From the NCBI GenBank assembly GCA_030692765.1, contig JAUYUB010000020.1:1-64000 (forward strand): 64,000 nt of DNA, in the 5' to 3' direction. Of the stretch, positions 24,893 through 34,368 are shown piece after piece (the stretch's first letter is position 1; every line of letters starts with the position of its first letter). Made by a program: the position numbers and the translations under genes. The notes under the pieces were generated by a model. That model saw only the letters and a program-made list of their open reading frames with translations. It had not been told where the DNA came from and made no database searches. The DNA comes from Sulfuricurvum sp. Lineage in GTDB: Bacteria; Campylobacterota; Campylobacteria; Campylobacterales; Sulfurimonadaceae.

Positions 24893-26086
24893 TTAGCGCC
24901 CCAGAGTTAGTATTCTCCCGTACCGCAGCGTCCATACAACAAACAGTATGATCCATCCAGCCCCTGCCGCATCAAACAGCCATGCATGCGTACCGCCAAG
25001 GGCACTATCTACGGATAACGCAAAACGCAGCAAAACCACCACTTGTGTCCAAACAAATAACGTGATAGTGAGACGATCCGCATGAGGCGGCCGCCCAGAG
25101 TGTCCCAAAGTAACCCGCGTCCCAAAACCGATTAAAACAGTCGTTATAAACCCTAACATTAACAAATGCGCTCCCGTAAACAGCAATGAGGTCTGCGTGT
25201 ATACTTCAACCACCTGCGCTAATGCTCCGATAAATAATCCCAATGGCAACCAAAAAAGTGCCAGATATAAAATCCATAAAATTGCACTCGAACGAAATAC
25301 AGGGAGCTTCCATCGGATAAACTCTTTTAACAAACAGCCTGCAAGCACGATACTTGCCACAGCTTCTGCAAGAGGGAACTGAGCGATATTAAGTAGTGTT
25401 TTGAGCACCATCAATGCAAATACACGCGTCACGAAACGGTTCGAGGAAGATTCCAAAGAGTGACTGAAAAATGGGATCATTCTCTGCGCCACGACAAACG
25501 TCATAAAGACCAAGAAGAGATTAACCACAACAGGGCTGATAATAGAGGTAAGCAAAAGATCCAGCCCCATAAGCTGCATTCCAAAAGCAAGCACCAAAAG
25601 AGCATGTGCCACCATACCAAATGTATGAGCGACCAATATCCAAAATGGATCACTTTTAATCGGAGCTCTCCCGCTACGATAGATCAATATCAATATACTA
25701 AACGCCAACGAATGAGTTAATAAAATCCCGATCATCGCGACAAGGACAATCCAATGCGAAGTCACCGCTCCCACAAAAAAGAGCACTGAAAATATTTGAT
25801 AACTCCAAATAATAGGGGCATATTTCTCGTATTCAATCGCCGCACTCGTGCAAAAGCGAGGAAAGGTTGTAAACAAAAACCCGTGAAAAAATTGGATCAA
25901 GACAATAAAGGTCAGAGCATAGAAATGAAACAGATTCTCGGCTTGTGTCAAAACAATAACACCTTTATGAGAAAGGATAAACATCACCATCGACACGATA
26001 GCCCAGACGATTCCAAAAAGAAAAAAAGGTTGATGGGGTTGAGACATCAAATAACTCTTTGGAGTGCTCGTGATTGAAAATTCCAT
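24893..26086 (-). CDS. nnrS: NnrS family membrane protein
   Basis: 397 residues with about 12 membrane helices. The opening QPHQPFFLFGIVWAI and conserved His residues (FFHGFLFTTFPRF, AHTFGMVAHALL, GAHLLMLGF, RVTLGHSGR) are typical of NnrS, a heme- and copper-containing protein linked to nitric oxide stress and denitrification. It is divergent from norC, and its upstream region carries an FNR-type box with ideal spacing (26106-26154). AAGGAAG precedes the ATG. The exact biochemical role of NnrS is not settled. Confidence 0.88.
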   Translation of the reverse strand: MEFSITSTPKSYLMSQPHQPFFLFGIVWAIVSMVMFILSHKGVIVLTQAENLFHFYALTFIVLIQFFHGFLFTTFPRFCTSAAIEYEKYAPIIWSYQIFSVLFFVGAVTSHWIVLVAMIGILLTHSLAFSILILIYRSGRAPIKSDPFWILVAHTFGMVAHALLVLAFGMQLMGLDLLLTSIISPVVVNLFLVFMTFVVAQRMIPFFSHSLESSSNRFVTRVFALMVLKTLLNIAQFPLAEAVASIVLAGCLLKEFIRWKLPVFRSSAILWILYLALFWLPLGLFIGALAQVVEVYTQTSLLFTGAHLLMLGFITTVLIGFGTRVTLGHSGRPPHADRLTITLFVWTQVVVLLRFALSVDSALGGTHAWLFDAAGAGWIILFVVWTLRYGRILTLGR

Positions 26087-26105
26087 GGTGCTTCCTTTAA
26101 TAAAA

Positions 26106-26154
26106 GTAGATGAGTATAACGAGAAAAAGGGATAAAAGTATTGATATATGTCAA
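26106..26154 (-). promoter_or_regulatory. Class II FNR-type promoter of nnrS
   Basis: TTGATATATGTCAA at 26141-26154 sits within a longer perfect inverted repeat, AAGTATTGA (26136-26144) and TCAATACTT (26151-26159). On the minus strand a TATACT -10 box covers 26118-26113, predicting a start near 26106. The palindrome centre (26147.5) is then at -41.5, the activating position for Crp/Fnr regulators. In the norC direction no -10 fits this spacing. Confidence 0.6.
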
Positions 26155-26169
26155 TACTTCATTTAATTG

Positions 26170-26228
26170 CTACTTAAAGGTAGAATTAAAGATAGCCTGC
26201 TACTATTTCAATTACTACCTATAAGTAG
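26170..26228 (+). promoter_or_regulatory. Two CTAC-N6-GTAG inverted repeats before norC (putative Rrf2 operators)
   Basis: CTAC-TTAAAG-GTAG at 26170-26183 and CTAC-CTATAA-GTAG at 26215-26228, 45 bases apart, each followed by AATTAAA. The right arm of each runs into TAGAAT (26181-26186 and 26226-26231), a possible -10 box, so a bound protein would block transcription. The same arrangement occurs between the globin and the Rrf2 regulator gene (31169-31182). AGGAG at 26239-26243 is the norC ribosome site. Confidence 0.55.
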
Positions 26229-26248
26229 AATTAAAAATAGGAGCTAAA

Positions 26249-26695
26249 ATGACTGAACGTATTACTAAAAATATGGCCAGAAATATTTACTTTGGCGGGG
26301 GTCTTTTTGCTATTTTGCTCTTTGCTGGGCTCACTGTGGATACGGTGCAAAAAATTCCTAAATTAAGCCATGATGATCAGATAACCAAGTCGGTCGCTCT
26401 TGGAAAAAAGGTATGGGAAAATAACAATTGTGTCGGTTGCCATACCATCATGGGAGAGGGGGCCTATTATGCCCCTGAACTTGGAAATGCCTTCCCTCGT
26501 TTGGGCGCAAACGATGAACAAGCCTTTAAAACCTATTTGGCGGGATGGATGGCAGCACAGCCATTGCAAACTCCTAATAGACGAAAAATGCCACAGTTTA
26601 ATCTAACCCCTGCGCAAGTTTATAATCTTGCAGACTTTTTGATTTGGACATCACGTGTTAACAATCAAGAGTGGCCACCAAACATTAAAGGATAA
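26249..26695 (+). CDS. norC: Nitric oxide reductase cytochrome c subunit
   Basis: 148 residues, one N-terminal membrane anchor (NIYFGGGLFAILLFAGLTV) and a periplasmic cytochrome c domain. Heme site CVGCH (Cys61, Cys64, His65) is followed by TIMGEGAYYAPELGN, which is characteristic of NorC, and Met114 in KMPQF is the likely axial ligand. Passes electrons to NorB for reduction of NO to N2O. First gene of norC-norB-norD-norQ; the promoter carries two putative Rrf2 operators. Confidence 0.95.
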   Translation: MTERITKNMARNIYFGGGLFAILLFAGLTVDTVQKIPKLSHDDQITKSVALGKKVWENNNCVGCHTIMGEGAYYAPELGNAFPRLGANDEQAFKTYLAGWMAAQPLQTPNRRKMPQFNLTPAQVYNLADFLIWTSRVNNQEWPPNIKG

Positions 26696-28087
<1,392 letters not shown>

Positions 28088-29851
28088 ATGGATGAATTAG
28101 TCGGTAAGTTTTGGGATCGCTATGTCACCAAAAAAGCGTCTCGTCTTTTTATAGACGAAGCCGTCGTTTTTGGCAGTAACGCCAAAGCCTTTAAAATCTT
28201 TTATCACCTCTTAGGGGGTGAAAAAGGAAAAGAACTCCATGTTACCGACAAAAGATCCATCAAAACCTCACAAACACTTCTGGAAAAGTTTTCAGGAACA
28301 GGTAACACTTTTTTTCTTGCTTGGCAGGATGAAAAAGGGATTTACCTCCCTGCCTCTTTGTCCTATTTTCCGCTTAAACAGCATAATGAGATGCACTATT
28401 ATTGGCTGATCGCTATGTTAACAAAAGTCAATCTTAACCGTAAAAATATCCAGACCGAAAATAAAAAAACGGCACAGCTTTTGATAAAAAAATACGCCGG
28501 TTTTAACGAATTCTATACCTATGCAGACTCTTTTTTAAGAAGCAATTACCCTGAATTATCCACTGATGAATCTTTAAGTGAAGACTCACTAGCCGATACT
28601 TATCCCAATCCTCTATGGATTTATCCCTCACTCTCTGGCAAAAATAAACTCCTTGATTTCGATGACGAAGAGGCACTTCGACAGCCTGATGAACCACACA
28701 AAACCGAAACTCTGAGCATGAAGAAAAAATCCGAACAGATCGATGACACCAAAGAAACCGATGGACTATTACTCTTTCTACCCGAATCCATTATGAGTTT
28801 TATGGAACAAGTACGGGTAGATCGACAGGAGAACGACAGCTACGAAGAAGATGCCCTCTATAATGCCGAAGATTTAGATGAGATAACGCTGGGTAAAAAA
28901 GATGCCAACCTCTCCGCACGAATCAAAATGGATTTGGACATATCTGCCAACAGTATTGAGCAATATCCGCTGGGAAAAGGGCATTTTATCGATGAATGGG
29001 ATTATAAAAAAGAGATTTATCTCAAAAACTATGTGTGCATAAAACCCTTTATATCTCTCAACATCGGACCCATTGCGCTGCCTAAACGACTCCAAAAGAT
29101 GATGAAAAAAATCCAAAGCGAACTTGATCTCATGGAGCTGGACCGTATCAAACGAGACAATCTCCCTTATGGCGATGAGATAAATATCGACACATGGATC
29201 GATTACAAAGGACATCAAAATCACTCTAACCATCCACAACGATTTTTTCAGACCTATGAGAGGAAAATGAGAGATATGGCGACGTTGATCCTAGCCGATG
29301 TTTCCCTCTCCACGGAAGCTGGCATAACCCAAGAAATCCGTGTGATCGATATGATACAAGATGCTTTGATGGTATTTTCCGAGTCTCTGCACCGATTGGA
29401 GGACAGATTTGCGATCTACACCTTCTCCTCCATTAAAAACACCAAGGTCAATTTTCATATTATAAAAAATTTCAAAGAAAAATACAGTGATTTAGTACGT
29501 GGTCGTATTCATGCCATCAAACCCGGACACTACACCCGTATGGGTGCTGCGATACGGGAGAGTGCGAAGATTTTGGAGAAACAGCAAAGTGCTAACAAGC
29601 TCCTTCTAATACTCAGCGATGGAAAACCCAACGATGTCGATCGGTACGATGGACGATACGGTATCGAAGATACCAAAAAAGCGATCGAAGAAGCGAAACA
29701 AAAAGGGATCACCCCTTTTTGCATTACCATAGATATCGATGCCAAAGAGTACCTCCCCTATCTGTTTGGGAGAAACTCCTATGCCGTTATCCGTGATGCG
29801 CAGAAACTGCCCAAACTTTTACCCGAAATTTACATGAATCTGACCCAATAA
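28088..29851 (+). CDS. norD: Nitric oxide reductase activation protein NorD (von Willebrand A domain)
   Basis: 587 residues; the ATG follows the norB stop directly. The N-terminal ~380 residues are family-specific and charged. The C-terminal von Willebrand A domain has the metal-ion site DVSLSTEAG (DxSxS) near residue 402, the downstream Thr in KPGHYTRMGAAIRESA and Asp in LILSDGKPNDVDRY. NorD works with the AAA+ protein NorQ to insert the FeB iron into NorB. Usual order elsewhere is norQ before norD; here it is reversed. Confidence 0.9.
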   Translation: MDELVGKFWDRYVTKKASRLFIDEAVVFGSNAKAFKIFYHLLGGEKGKELHVTDKRSIKTSQTLLEKFSGTGNTFFLAWQDEKGIYLPASLSYFPLKQHNEMHYYWLIAMLTKVNLNRKNIQTENKKTAQLLIKKYAGFNEFYTYADSFLRSNYPELSTDESLSEDSLADTYPNPLWIYPSLSGKNKLLDFDDEEALRQPDEPHKTETLSMKKKSEQIDDTKETDGLLLFLPESIMSFMEQVRVDRQENDSYEEDALYNAEDLDEITLGKKDANLSARIKMDLDISANSIEQYPLGKGHFIDEWDYKKEIYLKNYVCIKPFISLNIGPIALPKRLQKMMKKIQSELDLMELDRIKRDNLPYGDEINIDTWIDYKGHQNHSNHPQRFFQTYERKMRDMATLILADVSLSTEAGITQEIRVIDMIQDALMVFSESLHRLEDRFAIYTFSSIKNTKVNFHIIKNFKEKYSDLVRGRIHAIKPGHYTRMGAAIRESAKILEKQQSANKLLLILSDGKPNDVDRYDGRYGIEDTKKAIEEAKQKGITPFCITIDIDAKEYLPYLFGRNSYAVIRDAQKLPKLLPEIYMNLTQ

Positions 29852-29860
29852 AGGAATACC

Positions 29861-30652
29861 ATGCCAAAAATATACTATTTACCCCAATCAAACGAAGTAG
29901 AGCTTTTCAAGGCTGCCGCAGGGATGAACCTCCCTATTTTGATCAAAGGGCCGACAGGTTGCGGTAAAACACGATTTATCGAAGCGATGGGCGAAGAACT
30001 GGGACGTGATGTTTATACGGTAGTGTGCCATGATGATTTAAGTGCTGCAGACTTAATAGGACGTCACCTCATCGATGAAAACGGCACCTACTGGCAAGAT
30101 GGACCGCTGACAAAAGCGGTACGAAACGGAGGTATCTGCTATCTCGATGAAATCATAGAAGCACGTAAAGACACCACCGTTATCTTGCATTCATTGGCCG
30201 ATTACCGCAGAGTATTGCCGATAGATCGAACGGGTGAAGTGATTACTGCCCATCCCAATTTCATGCTTGTTGTCTCGTACAACCCTGGCTACCAGAATGT
30301 TCTCAAAGGGATGAAGCCCAGTACTAAACAACGCTTTATCGCACTGAGCTTTGACTACCCAAAAGCCGATATAGAAAAGGAAATTATCCTCAAAGAGAGT
30401 GGTGTCGATGAAAAAATAGCGCAAAAGCTAGTCGACATTGCAGGTGAAATACGTCAACTAAGCGACAGTGATATTCAAGAATCAGTATCCACACGTCTGC
30501 TTATCTATGCAGGTAAATTGATCACACAAGGATTTGACCCCTATCAGGCATGCATGCACTCGATAGTAGAGTCTCTCAGTGACGAACAGGATGTTTTAGA
30601 AGTGCTTGAGAAACTCATCTCGTTGCATTTTACAAAAAGTCTGCGCCTCTAG
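29861..30652 (+). CDS. norQ: MoxR-type AAA+ ATPase NorQ
   Basis: 263 residues. Walker A GPTGCGKT at 30-37, Walker B GGICYLDEI near 91, a sensor Asn in VVSYNPGYQ and the GMKPSTKQRF arginine-finger region. It is the partner of NorD in maturing the NO reductase. A 9-base gap from norD. It converges on the Rrf2 regulator gene, with only two bases between the stops and no visible terminator. Confidence 0.93.
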   Translation: MPKIYYLPQSNEVELFKAAAGMNLPILIKGPTGCGKTRFIEAMGEELGRDVYTVVCHDDLSAADLIGRHLIDENGTYWQDGPLTKAVRNGGICYLDEIIEARKDTTVILHSLADYRRVLPIDRTGEVITAHPNFMLVVSYNPGYQNVLKGMKPSTKQRFIALSFDYPKADIEKEIILKESGVDEKIAQKLVDIAGEIRQLSDSDIQESVSTRLLIYAGKLITQGFDPYQACMHSIVESLSDEQDVLEVLEKLISLHFTKSLRL

Positions 30653-30654
30653 TA

Positions 30655-31068
30655 TTATAATTTTGTCTCTCTATTTTCAATGAGCGAGGCCAAACTGGTT
30701 GTCGTCAACATGGTTTCAATCAGATCTTTGGGCTTGACCCACTGATCGTGCAGAGCGCAAGGGTTAGAAGCATCGCATTTTTCAAATCCCAAGATACAGC
30801 GCTCATGTTCCAATGACTCTCCAATCGCTTCCAGGATGTCGCATAAATAGATCTCATGAGCATCTCTGGCCAGACTCAATCCTCCCTCGCGTCCTCTGGA
30901 CGAATGTACGAGCCCTTTCTTAACCAATTCGGTCATCAGTTTGGTGAGATACTTATAAGGAAGATTAAGTTCTTGATGCAATACATTAACCGAATGAGAG
31001 GTCTCATCATGACGATGCAAATAGGCCAACACACGAATAGCATATTCCGTGGTTTTAGAAAAATGCAT
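30655..31068 (-). CDS. Rrf2-family Fe-S transcriptional regulator, NsrR/IscR-like
   Basis: 137 residues from the ATG at 31068, preceded by AGAGGAG at 6 bases; an in-frame ATG at 31095 is disfavoured. A winged helix-turn-helix (MHFSKTTEYAIRVLAYL, LPYKYLTKLMTELVKKGLV) is followed by three cysteines Cys91, Cys98 and Cys104, the cluster-binding positions of IscR/NsrR. Lying between norCBDQ and a globin gene, it is most simply an NO sensor (NsrR-like). A palindrome at 31163-31188 lies between it and the divergent globin gene. The cysteine spacing (x6, x5) is close to IscR, so the assignment to NsrR rests on context. Confidence 0.85.
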   Translation of the reverse strand: MHFSKTTEYAIRVLAYLHRHDETSHSVNVLHQELNLPYKYLTKLMTELVKKGLVHSSRGREGGLSLARDAHEIYLCDILEAIGESLEHERCILGFEKCDASNPCALHDQWVKPKDLIETMLTTTSLASLIENRETKL

Positions 31069-31162
31069 AAGATCTCCTCTTAGATAAAAAAGCATTGTAT
31101 TGCAATTGTCCTTATGAGGTACCCCTTAACTAATTATTAAAATAAAAATATAATTAATAAAT

Positions 31163-31188
31163 AATATACCACTAAAGAGTAGTATATT
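31163..31188. promoter_or_regulatory. 26-base imperfect palindrome between Rrf2 gene and globin
   Basis: Arms AATATACCACT (31163-31173) and AGTAGTATATT (31178-31188) pair except for one position, with a 4-base centre. The inner core CCAC-TAAAGA-GTAG (31169-31182) has the same form and spacing as the two sites before norC. It overlaps likely -10 sequences in both directions (TATATT/TATTAT), so one bound dimer could repress both the globin and the regulator. Confidence 0.6.
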
Positions 31189-31223
31189 ATACAATGCGTT
31201 TAATTTAACACCAGGAGTCTCCT

Positions 31224-31652
31224 ATGAGTTTATCACAAGAAACCATAACAGCCATCAAAGAAACCATTCCTTTGGTCAATAAAGAAGCTGAAAATGTCAC
31301 CACACGTATGTATGAGATTTTGTTTTCAAAATATCCTGAGACAAAGTCTATGTTCGACAATGCAGCTAGCGATCAACACAAAAAACTAGCAGGAGCGATA
31401 GCAGCATTTGCAGGAAACATCGACAACCTCGGTGTATTAAGTGCTGCTGTAGAAAAAATGGCACAAACCCATGTAAAGACACAAGTAAAACCAATCCATT
31501 ACCCAATGGTTGCCGATGCATTGATCACCGCAATGGGTGACGTATTGGGCGAAGCCTTTACCGATGCGCGTAAAAACGCATGGGTAGAAGCGTATACGTT
31601 TTTGGCAAACATCCTAATGCAGCGTGAGCACGAGCTCTATGCTCAACAATAA
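31224..31652 (+). CDS. Single-domain globin
   Basis: 142 residues. Globin marks: Tyr30 (B10) in RMYEIL, Gln51 near E7 in SDQHKKLAGAI, and the proximal heme ligand His83 in QTHVKTQVKPIHYPMV. This resembles Vitreoscilla-type and Campylobacter Cgb-type globins without a reductase domain, which remove nitric oxide by dioxygenation. The strong AGGAG ribosome site and the shared operator with the Rrf2 gene suggest NO induction. The following HPP gene starts 14 bases before this stop, so the two are coupled. Confidence 0.9.
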   Translation: MSLSQETITAIKETIPLVNKEAENVTTRMYEILFSKYPETKSMFDNAASDQHKKLAGAIAAFAGNIDNLGVLSAAVEKMAQTHVKTQVKPIHYPMVADALITAMGDVLGEAFTDARKNAWVEAYTFLANILMQREHELYAQQ

Positions 31653-32112
31653 TCACACCAAAAAAAGACTTCTGCACGTACTTGAGAGCATCATTGCAGG
31701 TGTTGGTGCACTTATAGGGCTCTCTTTTATCGGAGTGATTGCCCAAAGTGCCAATACCATGATGCTCATTGCCCCTTTTGGGGCAACTGCCGTGCTTCTT
31801 TTCAGCGCACCCAACAGCCCTTTTTCAAATCCATGGAATATTGTCGGGGGATACTTCATCTCAACCGTAATCGGTGCCGTGGTACTCACCTATACCAGCG
31901 CTCAATGGCTTCCCATTGCGATCGGCCTTGGTTTGGTCATTATGCTCATGCACGGTTTCAAAGTTATTCATCCCCCCGCCGGCGCTAATTTTTTAATCGT
32001 GACACAGGGGCATCTCACTCTTGCCATTCTTGAGCCTCTGATTATCGGGCTCATTACCTTGGTCATCGTCGCCATGAGTGTTCAACGACTCAAGCAAAAA
32101 TTCTTGATCTAA
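31639..32112 (+). CDS. HPP family membrane protein
   Basis: 157 residues from the ATG at 31639 (MLNNNHTKKRLL), overlapping the globin end; a GTG at 31624 is possible. About five membrane helices with APFGATAVLLFSAPNSPFSNPWN and the name-giving HPPAGANF segment near residue 112. HPP proteins of cyanobacteria and chloroplasts have been linked to nitrite transport. In this NO/nitrite setting a nitrite or related small-molecule role is plausible but unproven. Its stop codon lies within an FNR-type box that serves the next operon. Confidence 0.85.
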   Translation: MLNNNHTKKRLLHVLESIIAGVGALIGLSFIGVIAQSANTMMLIAPFGATAVLLFSAPNSPFSNPWNIVGGYFISTVIGAVVLTYTSAQWLPIAIGLGLVIMLMHGFKVIHPPAGANFLIVTQGHLTLAILEPLIIGLITLVIVAMSVQRLKQKFLI

Positions 32113-32152
32113 ATCAAGAGTCAAGCACTCTTTTTGTGCTACCATATGTGCA
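32104..32152 (+). promoter_or_regulatory. Class II FNR-type promoter of the TolC/ABC exporter operon
   Basis: TTGATCTAAATCAA at 32104-32117 matches the FNR consensus TTGAT-N4-ATCAA exactly. TACCAT at 32140-32145 with a TG one base upstream (extended -10) predicts a start near 32152, placing the palindrome centre (32110.5) at -41.5. The box overlaps the end of the HPP gene. The start codon of the TolC-like gene is at 32172. Confidence 0.65.
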
Positions 32153-32171
32153 ACTATTGGATGGATTATTT

Positions 32172-33449
32172 ATGAAAACAACGATCATATTTTTATTGCT
32201 TATCTATACACTACATGCGCAACCGCTAAAGCTTGAGCGTGCCGTTGAAATGGCACTGCAATCCAACCCACAGACACAAGCAGCACAGCTCAGAGTCCAA
32301 AGTTCCCAAGCCGATACCAAAGCTGCAAAAAGCGCTCTGCACCCACGCATCGATCTCAATGGCGAATATTATCCTACTAAAACCATCGTGATGCCTACAA
32401 ACGGTACTTTTTCAACACGTCAGACCGATGCCTTTCATACAGATATCAGCGCTAGCTACTCACTGTGGGATTTTGGACGCAATGACAACATCATAGAAGC
32501 CACTCGCTATGCCCAAGAGGGCAGTGTTACAGACAAAGTCTCTGTCCAAAATAGCCTCATCGAACAAGTTTGGCTGCAGTACACAAACATTGCCTACTTG
32601 GAACAACTCATCGATACTGCCCGTAAGTCATCCGAATTTTACAAAGCGCAATACGTTCAAGCCGTGCAAATGCGCGAAGTAGGATTGAAAACCCAAGCCG
32701 ATGAATCGAGATTTAAAGCCTCATGGCTCGAAGCTGATGATCATCACAGCGCAGCACAAGCCCAAAAAGCCAAAGTACTGATGGCACTTGAACTTCTCAT
32801 CAGCAGCGATGTCCCCGTAACGATCGACCAAGCCGATTTTGACCGCCGATCAAATGCCCTCACGATGGTAGTTGAAAATGCCCCTGCATTACGTCAGGAG
32901 CTTTCCCAAAACAATCCGCAACTCCAAAAGCTCCGCATGTCCATCAATCGTGACAAAGCACTCTCTCATGCAATCTCCAAACAATCCTACGGATCCGTTA
33001 ATCTCGTAGCAGCTTACGGCTATGACAACTCTCTCTCCTCGTACGATACCTCCCAAATCGGTATACGAGGATCGATTCCACTGTACGATGGCGAAAAGCT
33101 GGATACAGAGACACAAAAAAGCCGTATTGCCCTCTCCCTCGCGCAAAAAGAGTATGAAAACACTGAGCGAGCGCTGTGGCAAGAACTTTACGATGCCATG
33201 ATCGATCTCAACCGATTTGATGAAACGATTACCGCCAAAGAGGGAGTGATGAGTGCGACCCAAAAAGCACTTTCCCTCATGAGGGGACGCTATGCCCAAG
33301 GGCTGGCAACCTACATCGATGTGCTAGAATCTCAAAACGTATTGGAAAATGCACGTATCGCTCATGCTGATGCAAAACTCCAAAAAATACGATCATGGGT
33401 CAAAATACAACGTTTACTAAACAAAGGAATGAATAATGGCATGTTGTGA
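32172..33449 (+). CDS. TolC-like outer-membrane efflux protein
   Basis: 425 residues from the ATG at 32172; the frame is open upstream but the signal peptide (MKTTIIFLLLIYTLHAQ) fixes the start. Long coiled-coil helices with LERAVEMALQSNPQTQAAQLRVQSS and a second homologous half (RGRYAQGLATYIDVLESQNVL) are typical outer-membrane efflux repeats. It forms the exit channel for the following adaptor and ABC genes. Overlaps the adaptor gene by 14 bases. The operon has an FNR-type promoter, so export is probably switched on at low oxygen. Confidence 0.88.
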   Translation: MKTTIIFLLLIYTLHAQPLKLERAVEMALQSNPQTQAAQLRVQSSQADTKAAKSALHPRIDLNGEYYPTKTIVMPTNGTFSTRQTDAFHTDISASYSLWDFGRNDNIIEATRYAQEGSVTDKVSVQNSLIEQVWLQYTNIAYLEQLIDTARKSSEFYKAQYVQAVQMREVGLKTQADESRFKASWLEADDHHSAAQAQKAKVLMALELLISSDVPVTIDQADFDRRSNALTMVVENAPALRQELSQNNPQLQKLRMSINRDKALSHAISKQSYGSVNLVAAYGYDNSLSSYDTSQIGIRGSIPLYDGEKLDTETQKSRIALSLAQKEYENTERALWQELYDAMIDLNRFDETITAKEGVMSATQKALSLMRGRYAQGLATYIDVLESQNVLENARIAHADAKLQKIRSWVKIQRLLNKGMNNGML

Positions 33450-34368
33450 TAAAAGAAGACCGGTTCTCGTCGGAGCGATTATCCTAATAGTGATCGCAGT
33501 AATCGCCTCATTGATGAAAACACCCGAATCTAAAACAGCGGTGACTACCGATACCTCAAAAAAACCGCTCAACCAAGTAAACGGAATAGGGACCCTCGAG
33601 GCCAAAGAGATCATCACCATTTCACCCAAACATACTTCTACCATCGGTGCCGTGTATGCAGACGAGGGAGACCGCGTTGCCAAAGGCTCACGCCTAGCAC
33701 AAATGGAACTCTCAGAACTTGCAGGTGCACAACTGCAAAACAGTGCCATCGTTGAAAAAAGTCGTTCCCAAATGGCCGCCCAAAAAGCCGCTATAGAAGA
33801 CATGAAAGCCAAAAAAACACTGGCAGATGCCACCCTAAAACGTTACAAAAACCTCAGTAAAGGGGGATTTGTGACCCAAGCAGAGCTTGATACGGCCCAA
33901 ACCTCATCCCAAAGTGCCAATGCCGCTTTGTTGAGCGCACAAGAAGCGCTCAAACAATCACAGCACGAGATACAACGCGCAGTAGGGTCATTGGATTCCG
34001 TAAATGCTACCATCCACGATTATTCACTGCGCTCTCCCATCGACGGGATCATTCTCTCCCGCGATGCGGAAGCGGGCAGTACCATAGGGGCGGGAACCCC
34101 TGTCTTTAAAATCGCCAATCCAAAAAGCGTCTGGGTCAGAGCTTACATCGACGAGCGCCAAAGCGGACCGTTGAAAGTGGGACAAAAAGCGATCGCTACA
34201 CTGCGTTCTACGGGGGATAAGACCTACTCAGGTATCGTACGCCGTATCGGTGTCGTCAGTGACCGTATTACCGAAGAACGTGTCGTTTACATCACCTTGG
34301 ATACTCTGCCTGAACCTTTGTATTTAGGTGAACAAGCCGAAGTTCAAATCAACTTGACCCATGATTAA
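33436..34368 (+). CDS. Periplasmic adaptor (membrane fusion) protein, HlyD/DevB-like
   Basis: 310 residues. An N-terminal anchor (VLVGAIILIVIAVIASL) is followed by a lipoyl-like half (NGIGTLEAKEIITISPK, VYADEGDRVAKGSRLAQME), a coiled-coil hairpin around 95-190, a second lipoyl half (LRSPIDGIILSRDAEAGS) and a beta barrel (VWVRAYIDERQSGPLKVGQ). Links the ABC permease to the TolC-like channel. Overlaps the permease start by 8 bases. Confidence 0.88.
   Translation: MACCDKRRPVLVGAIILIVIAVIASLMKTPESKTAVTTDTSKKPLNQVNGIGTLEAKEIITISPKHTSTIGAVYADEGDRVAKGSRLAQMELSELAGAQLQNSAIVEKSRSQMAAQKAAIEDMKAKKTLADATLKRYKNLSKGGFVTQAELDTAQTSSQSANAALLSAQEALKQSQHEIQRAVGSLDSVNATIHDYSLRSPIDGIILSRDAEAGSTIGAGTPVFKIANPKSVWVRAYIDERQSGPLKVGQKAIATLRSTGDKTYSGIVRRIGVVSDRITEERVVYITLDTLPEPLYLGEQAEVQINLTHD

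Noticed and set aside
26136-26159. FNR-type box acting on norC
   Set aside because: In the norC direction no -10 sequence lies at the right distance; spacing fits nnrS only.
26170-26228. Repeats before norC as a small CRISPR array
   Set aside because: Only two short units, palindromic, overlapping promoter elements and with a third copy at another promoter; these are operators.
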